Part shown: in pieces, positions 61,373 to 64,000 of the stretch
How the letters are laid out: the number at the start of each line of letters is the position of its first letter
Numbering within the stretch: the first letter of the stretch is position 1
Assembly: GCA_963710315.1 (NCBI GenBank)
Contig: CAVPZW010000002.1
Coordinates: forward strand, 62,001-126,000
Reading direction: 5' to 3'
Source: Palsa-360 sp963710315
Lineage (GTDB): Bacteria; Acidobacteriota; Terriglobia; Acidiferrales; UBA7541
DNA: 64,000 nt
Notes under the pieces: model-generated
Database searches by the model: none
Told to the model about the DNA's origin: nothing
What the model saw: only the letters and a program-made list of their open reading frames with translations
Position numbers and translations under genes: made by a program

Positions 61373-63171
61373 TGTTTCGTTTGCGCGTCTGGCCCTGCGC
61401 AGCAATCCTCGCGGCGCTCTTCTGCTTTGCATCGCGTGCAAGTGCCACCATCGACTACGCGGTTTCGCTTTCTCATCCCGAAAGGCACATCTTTGGTGTG
61501 ACCATGCGCGTGCCGAATGTGCGCGATCAAGTCACGCTGCAAATGCCCGCATGGAACGCCCTCTACCAGATTCGCGATTTTACCTCGCACATGATTCATG
61601 TAGTTGCCAAAGACGACGACGGACATGCGCTGCCTCTGCGCAAGCTCGACAAGCAAACCTGGACGGTAACCGCCAGCGGTACAGTCACCGTGAGCTACGG
61701 CATCCTGTGGGATGATCCTGGGCCGTTTGCTTCGCAATTGAATCCCGACCACGCGTTCATCAATTTTGCGATGCTGCTGTTGTACGTGCCCGAGCGCAGA
61801 GCCGAGGATGCGAAGGTAGTGTTCGATGATGTGCCGGAAGGCTGGCGCGTGGCCGTCGAACTGGAAGCCGCGGGAGCATCCGCGGGACGCCGCTCCGGCG
61901 CATATGAAGCGCCAAGCTACGATGCGCTGGTGGACGCTCCGGTGGAAATCGGCCATTTCGACGAATACCGCATGGAGGCGGGCGGACGCTCCGTTCGCAT
62001 TGTCGTTCACGGAGACCCGGGCGATCGCTCGCGGCTTGTGGAATCGCTGAAGCGCATCGTGGATTACGACGTTTCGCTCATGGGCGGCGCGCCGTTCCGC
62101 GAATATATGTTTCTGTTTCACGTTGGAAGCAATTTCGGCGGCGGCGGAATGGAGCACATGAATTGCACAGCCATTTCCGCGGACGTTCCGGCGCAGCTGC
62201 CCACCTATTCGGCGCATGAATTTTTTCACGCCTGGAACGTGAAGCGCATTCGCCCGCAGGCTCTTGAGCCGGTGGATTACACCCGTGAAATGTGGACGCG
62301 TTCGTTGTGGTTTGCAGAAGGCGTGACAAGCACCTATGCGGCCTACGCGCTGGAACGCACGGGGCTGTGGTCCACGCAGCAGTTTTATGCCAATCTCGCC
62401 GACCAGATCAGAGAGCTGCAATCGCGCCCCGCGCACCGCTGGCAAAGCGTCGAGCAATCCAGCCTGGATGCCTGGCTCGAAAAATATCCGCTGTACACGC
62501 GCCCCGAGGAGAGCATCTCGTACTACAACAAGGGGCAGATCGTAGGAGTGCTGCTGGATATCGAGATCCGCGACCGCACCGAGAATCGCGCCGGCCTGGA
62601 CGATGTCCTGCGAACGCTGAATGAGGAGTACGCCAAAGCCGGCCGGTTCTATGATGAAAGCGATGGATTGCGCGCCGCGATGCAAGAAGTGATTGGCAAA
62701 AAGGCTCCCTCGGCCAACGCCGACCTGAGCGATTTTTTTAATCGCTACATTTCAGGGACGGAAGAAATCCCCTATTCGAATTTTCTCATGCAAGCCGGAT
62801 TGACCCTGCGCGAAACCAGCCAACGCCGTGCCGCGCTCGGTTTCTCCGTCAGCCACGACAGCGCGGCCACCACGGCGATTGCATCCGTGGACCGCGAAAG
62901 CGCGGCCAGCGACGCGGGCTTGAAAGAAGGCGATGCGCTGATTGCGCTGAATGGCGAACCATTTCCGCGCGTCCCGGAACGCTGGTTGCGCGAACATCAG
63001 CCCGAGGAACGCGTTACAATAAGAATTCAACGGGGCGGGGAAGAAATGGATTTTTCCTTCCCGCTCGGGCGGCAAACCGATGCGGTTTACCAGATTACGG
63101 AAATCGCGTCACCCACGGAAAGGCAGCGGCGCATTCGAGAGGGCATTCTGCGCGGCGTGACCACTCCCTGA
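61369..63171 (+). CDS. M61-family (glycyl aminopeptidase-like) metallopeptidase with PDZ domain
   Basis: A 600-aa exported peptidase: signal peptide (LAALFCFASRASA), an N-terminal beta domain (about 25-170), the zinc motif HEFFHAWN with downstream EGVTSTYAAYAL giving the third ligand, and a C-terminal PDZ domain (about 500-580, IASVDRESAASDAGLKEGD). It overlaps mpl by 4 bases and is probably transcribed with the ldcA-mpl operon, though a role in muropeptide recycling is not known for the family. Confidence 0.9.
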   Translation: MMFRLRVWPCAAILAALFCFASRASATIDYAVSLSHPERHIFGVTMRVPNVRDQVTLQMPAWNALYQIRDFTSHMIHVVAKDDDGHALPLRKLDKQTWTVTASGTVTVSYGILWDDPGPFASQLNPDHAFINFAMLLLYVPERRAEDAKVVFDDVPEGWRVAVELEAAGASAGRRSGAYEAPSYDALVDAPVEIGHFDEYRMEAGGRSVRIVVHGDPGDRSRLVESLKRIVDYDVSLMGGAPFREYMFLFHVGSNFGGGGMEHMNCTAISADVPAQLPTYSAHEFFHAWNVKRIRPQALEPVDYTREMWTRSLWFAEGVTSTYAAYALERTGLWSTQQFYANLADQIRELQSRPAHRWQSVEQSSLDAWLEKYPLYTRPEESISYYNKGQIVGVLLDIEIRDRTENRAGLDDVLRTLNEEYAKAGRFYDESDGLRAAMQEVIGKKAPSANADLSDFFNRYISGTEEIPYSNFLMQAGLTLRETSQRRAALGFSVSHDSAATTAIASVDRESAASDAGLKEGDALIALNGEPFPRVPERWLREHQPEERVTIRIQRGGEEMDFSFPLGRQTDAVYQITEIASPTERQRRIREGILRGVTTP

Positions 63172-63172
63172 A

Positions 63173-63889
63173 ATGATACGCACAGCATTTGTCGCTTTGG
63201 CGATGGGGCTCTGCACCCTTGTGCTTGGGCCTCCGCTCATTTTGCTCACGCTGCTGACCAAATCCGCGACGCTCATGTATTGGACCGGCGTGAAGATGGT
63301 GGTGTACGTCACGCGCATTGCCGGTGAAAAAGTGACCGTGGAAGGCCGCGAAAATATTCCTCCGGGCGCCTGCCTGTTTGCCGCAAATCACACCAGCAAC
63401 GCCGACGCGCCTGCCATTGTCGGCGCAATCCCCCGGCGCATCTCCATCATCGGACGGAAGTCACTGTTCGATATTCCTGTTGTGGGCATGGCTTTTCGGC
63501 TGGCGAAATTCGTTCCGATCGACCGCGAGAATCGCGACGCTGCGCTGGCCAGCGTCAAGCAAGCCGTGGAATATGCGCGCGAAGGATTTTCTTTTCTCGT
63601 TTATCCCGAAGGAACGCGCAGCCCGGACGGCCGCCTTCGCCGTTTCAAGAAGGGTTCCTTCGCCATCGCCATCGAGGCCGGCATTCCGATTGTTCCGGTG
63701 GCTTGCTCGGGAGCGCATCGCATCATGCCCAAAAACTCGCTCATCGTGCGCCCCGGAAAAGTTACCGTGAAATTTGGGAAGCCCATCGATGCGTCGGCAT
63801 ATACGGTCGAGCAGCGCGATGAACTCGCGCGGATCGTGCACGACGCGGTTGCCGCCGACCTTCCGGATGACCAAAAACCCGCCGACTGA
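63173..63889 (+). CDS. plsC: 1-acyl-sn-glycerol-3-phosphate acyltransferase
   Basis: A 238-aa membrane-anchored acyltransferase of phospholipid synthesis. N-terminal hydrophobic helices lead to the catalytic HX4D in NHTSNADAP; the substrate motif is VYPEGTRSPDGRLRRFKKGS and the following block IPIVPVACSGAHR. It acylates lysophosphatidic acid to phosphatidic acid. It starts 1 base after the M61 stop. Confidence 0.92.
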   Translation: MIRTAFVALAMGLCTLVLGPPLILLTLLTKSATLMYWTGVKMVVYVTRIAGEKVTVEGRENIPPGACLFAANHTSNADAPAIVGAIPRRISIIGRKSLFDIPVVGMAFRLAKFVPIDRENRDAALASVKQAVEYAREGFSFLVYPEGTRSPDGRLRRFKKGSFAIAIEAGIPIVPVACSGAHRIMPKNSLIVRPGKVTVKFGKPIDASAYTVEQRDELARIVHDAVAADLPDDQKPAD

Positions 63890-63911
63890 ATTTGTTTCCA
63901 ATGAAAAATAA

Positions 63912-64000
63912 TTGAGTTCTATAAACGGTAAGCTAAGGCTCGCGTACGCCTTGCTATTCTTCGGATTTGGGGTTGCCCAATTCTCCGTTGAGCCGCCGCA
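63912..64000 (+). CDS. possible 5' end of a further exported protein, cut by the window edge
   Basis: A TTG directly after a stop codon opens a frame that stays open to the edge and encodes a signal-peptide-like start (RLAYALLFFGFGVAQFS). No SD site is obvious and no family can be named from 29 residues. Confidence 0.3.
   Translation, partial: MSSINGKLRLAYALLFFGFGVAQFSVEPP

Noticed and set aside
61240..62685. 481-aa minus-strand frame over mpl and the M61 peptidase
   Set aside because: It spans two well-supported plus-strand genes and shows no domain.

Overview
The window is a gene-dense chromosomal segment (GC clearly above 50 percent) from a free-living, heterotrophic, Gram-negative-type bacterium. 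The gene set points to Acidobacteriota: bacillithiol synthase BshC, an outer-membrane TolC-type protein, a split B12-dependent mutase with MeaB, M2, M16 and M61 peptidases, an ldcA-mpl pair, and many palindromic intergenic repeats. This placement is inferred from gene content and repeat style; no rRNA or tRNA gene was seen. I found no prophage, CRISPR array, complete insertion sequence or biosynthetic cluster.

Layout. 1-3.4 kb, minus strand: an edge-truncated DUF354 gene, a broken PQQ-type sugar dehydrogenase, and a Tat-exported amidohydrolase. 3.6-6.5 kb: a two-domain M16 zinc protease with one frameshift. 6.6-11.2 kb, minus strand: tolC-like gene, methylmalonyl-CoA mutase large subunit, a GxxExxY cassette, and the B12-binding small subunit. 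11.9-18.7 kb: pyrE, truA, a small Cys-motif protein, an M20 peptidase, a TPR/peptidase-MA-like protein and an EamA transporter. 18.7-24.2 kb, minus strand: two hybrid histidine kinases, one intact (1027 aa) and one a wrecked MHYT-type pseudogene. 24.5-26.7 kb: leuC and leuD, the latter with an in-frame amber codon. 27-33.7 kb: HtrA protease, a peptidoglycan-binding protein, a beta-barrel protein, a metallophosphoesterase and an aldehyde dehydrogenase. 33.8-38 kb: a diguanylate cyclase, then hrcA-grpE-dnaJ. 38-41 kb: nucleoside hydrolase, rsmE and a methyltransferase. 41-53.6 kb, plus strand: lepB, carA, carB (one frameshift), a DapA-family lyase (probable frameshift), bshC, a LacD-type aldolase, hemW and an M2 peptidase. 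53.8-63.9 kb, plus strand: acyl-CoA dehydrogenase, meaB, a metallo-beta-lactamase-fold hydrolase, mtnP, a PfkB kinase, ldcA-mpl-M61 peptidase-plsC, and the start of a further gene at the edge.

How the genes work together. MeaB, the split mutase and the acyl-CoA dehydrogenase fit acyl-CoA/propionyl-CoA catabolism. pyrE with carAB covers parts of pyrimidine and arginine synthesis. leuCD and the DapA-family enzyme concern amino acids. LdcA and Mpl are consecutive muropeptide-recycling enzymes. HrcA, GrpE, DnaJ and HtrA handle protein stress. mtnP and the PfkB kinase form a tight nucleoside/sugar salvage pair.

The most unusual content is non-coding. (1) About nine copies of a roughly 75-bp palindromic repeat sit in intergenic gaps. 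(2) Two 140-bp MITE-like elements with 16-bp terminal inverted repeats have each inserted into the same point of a palindrome arm, GGC-TNAA-GCC, and each duplicated 4 bp. (3) A GxxExxY nuclease-like gene is framed by long inverted CACAGAG repeats and lies between the two mutase subunit genes. (4) Seven single-base frame lesions in five genes are all net +1, which looks like insertion-type sequencing error or a curious mutational bias; separate in-frame stop codons lie in leuD and in the kinase pseudogene.
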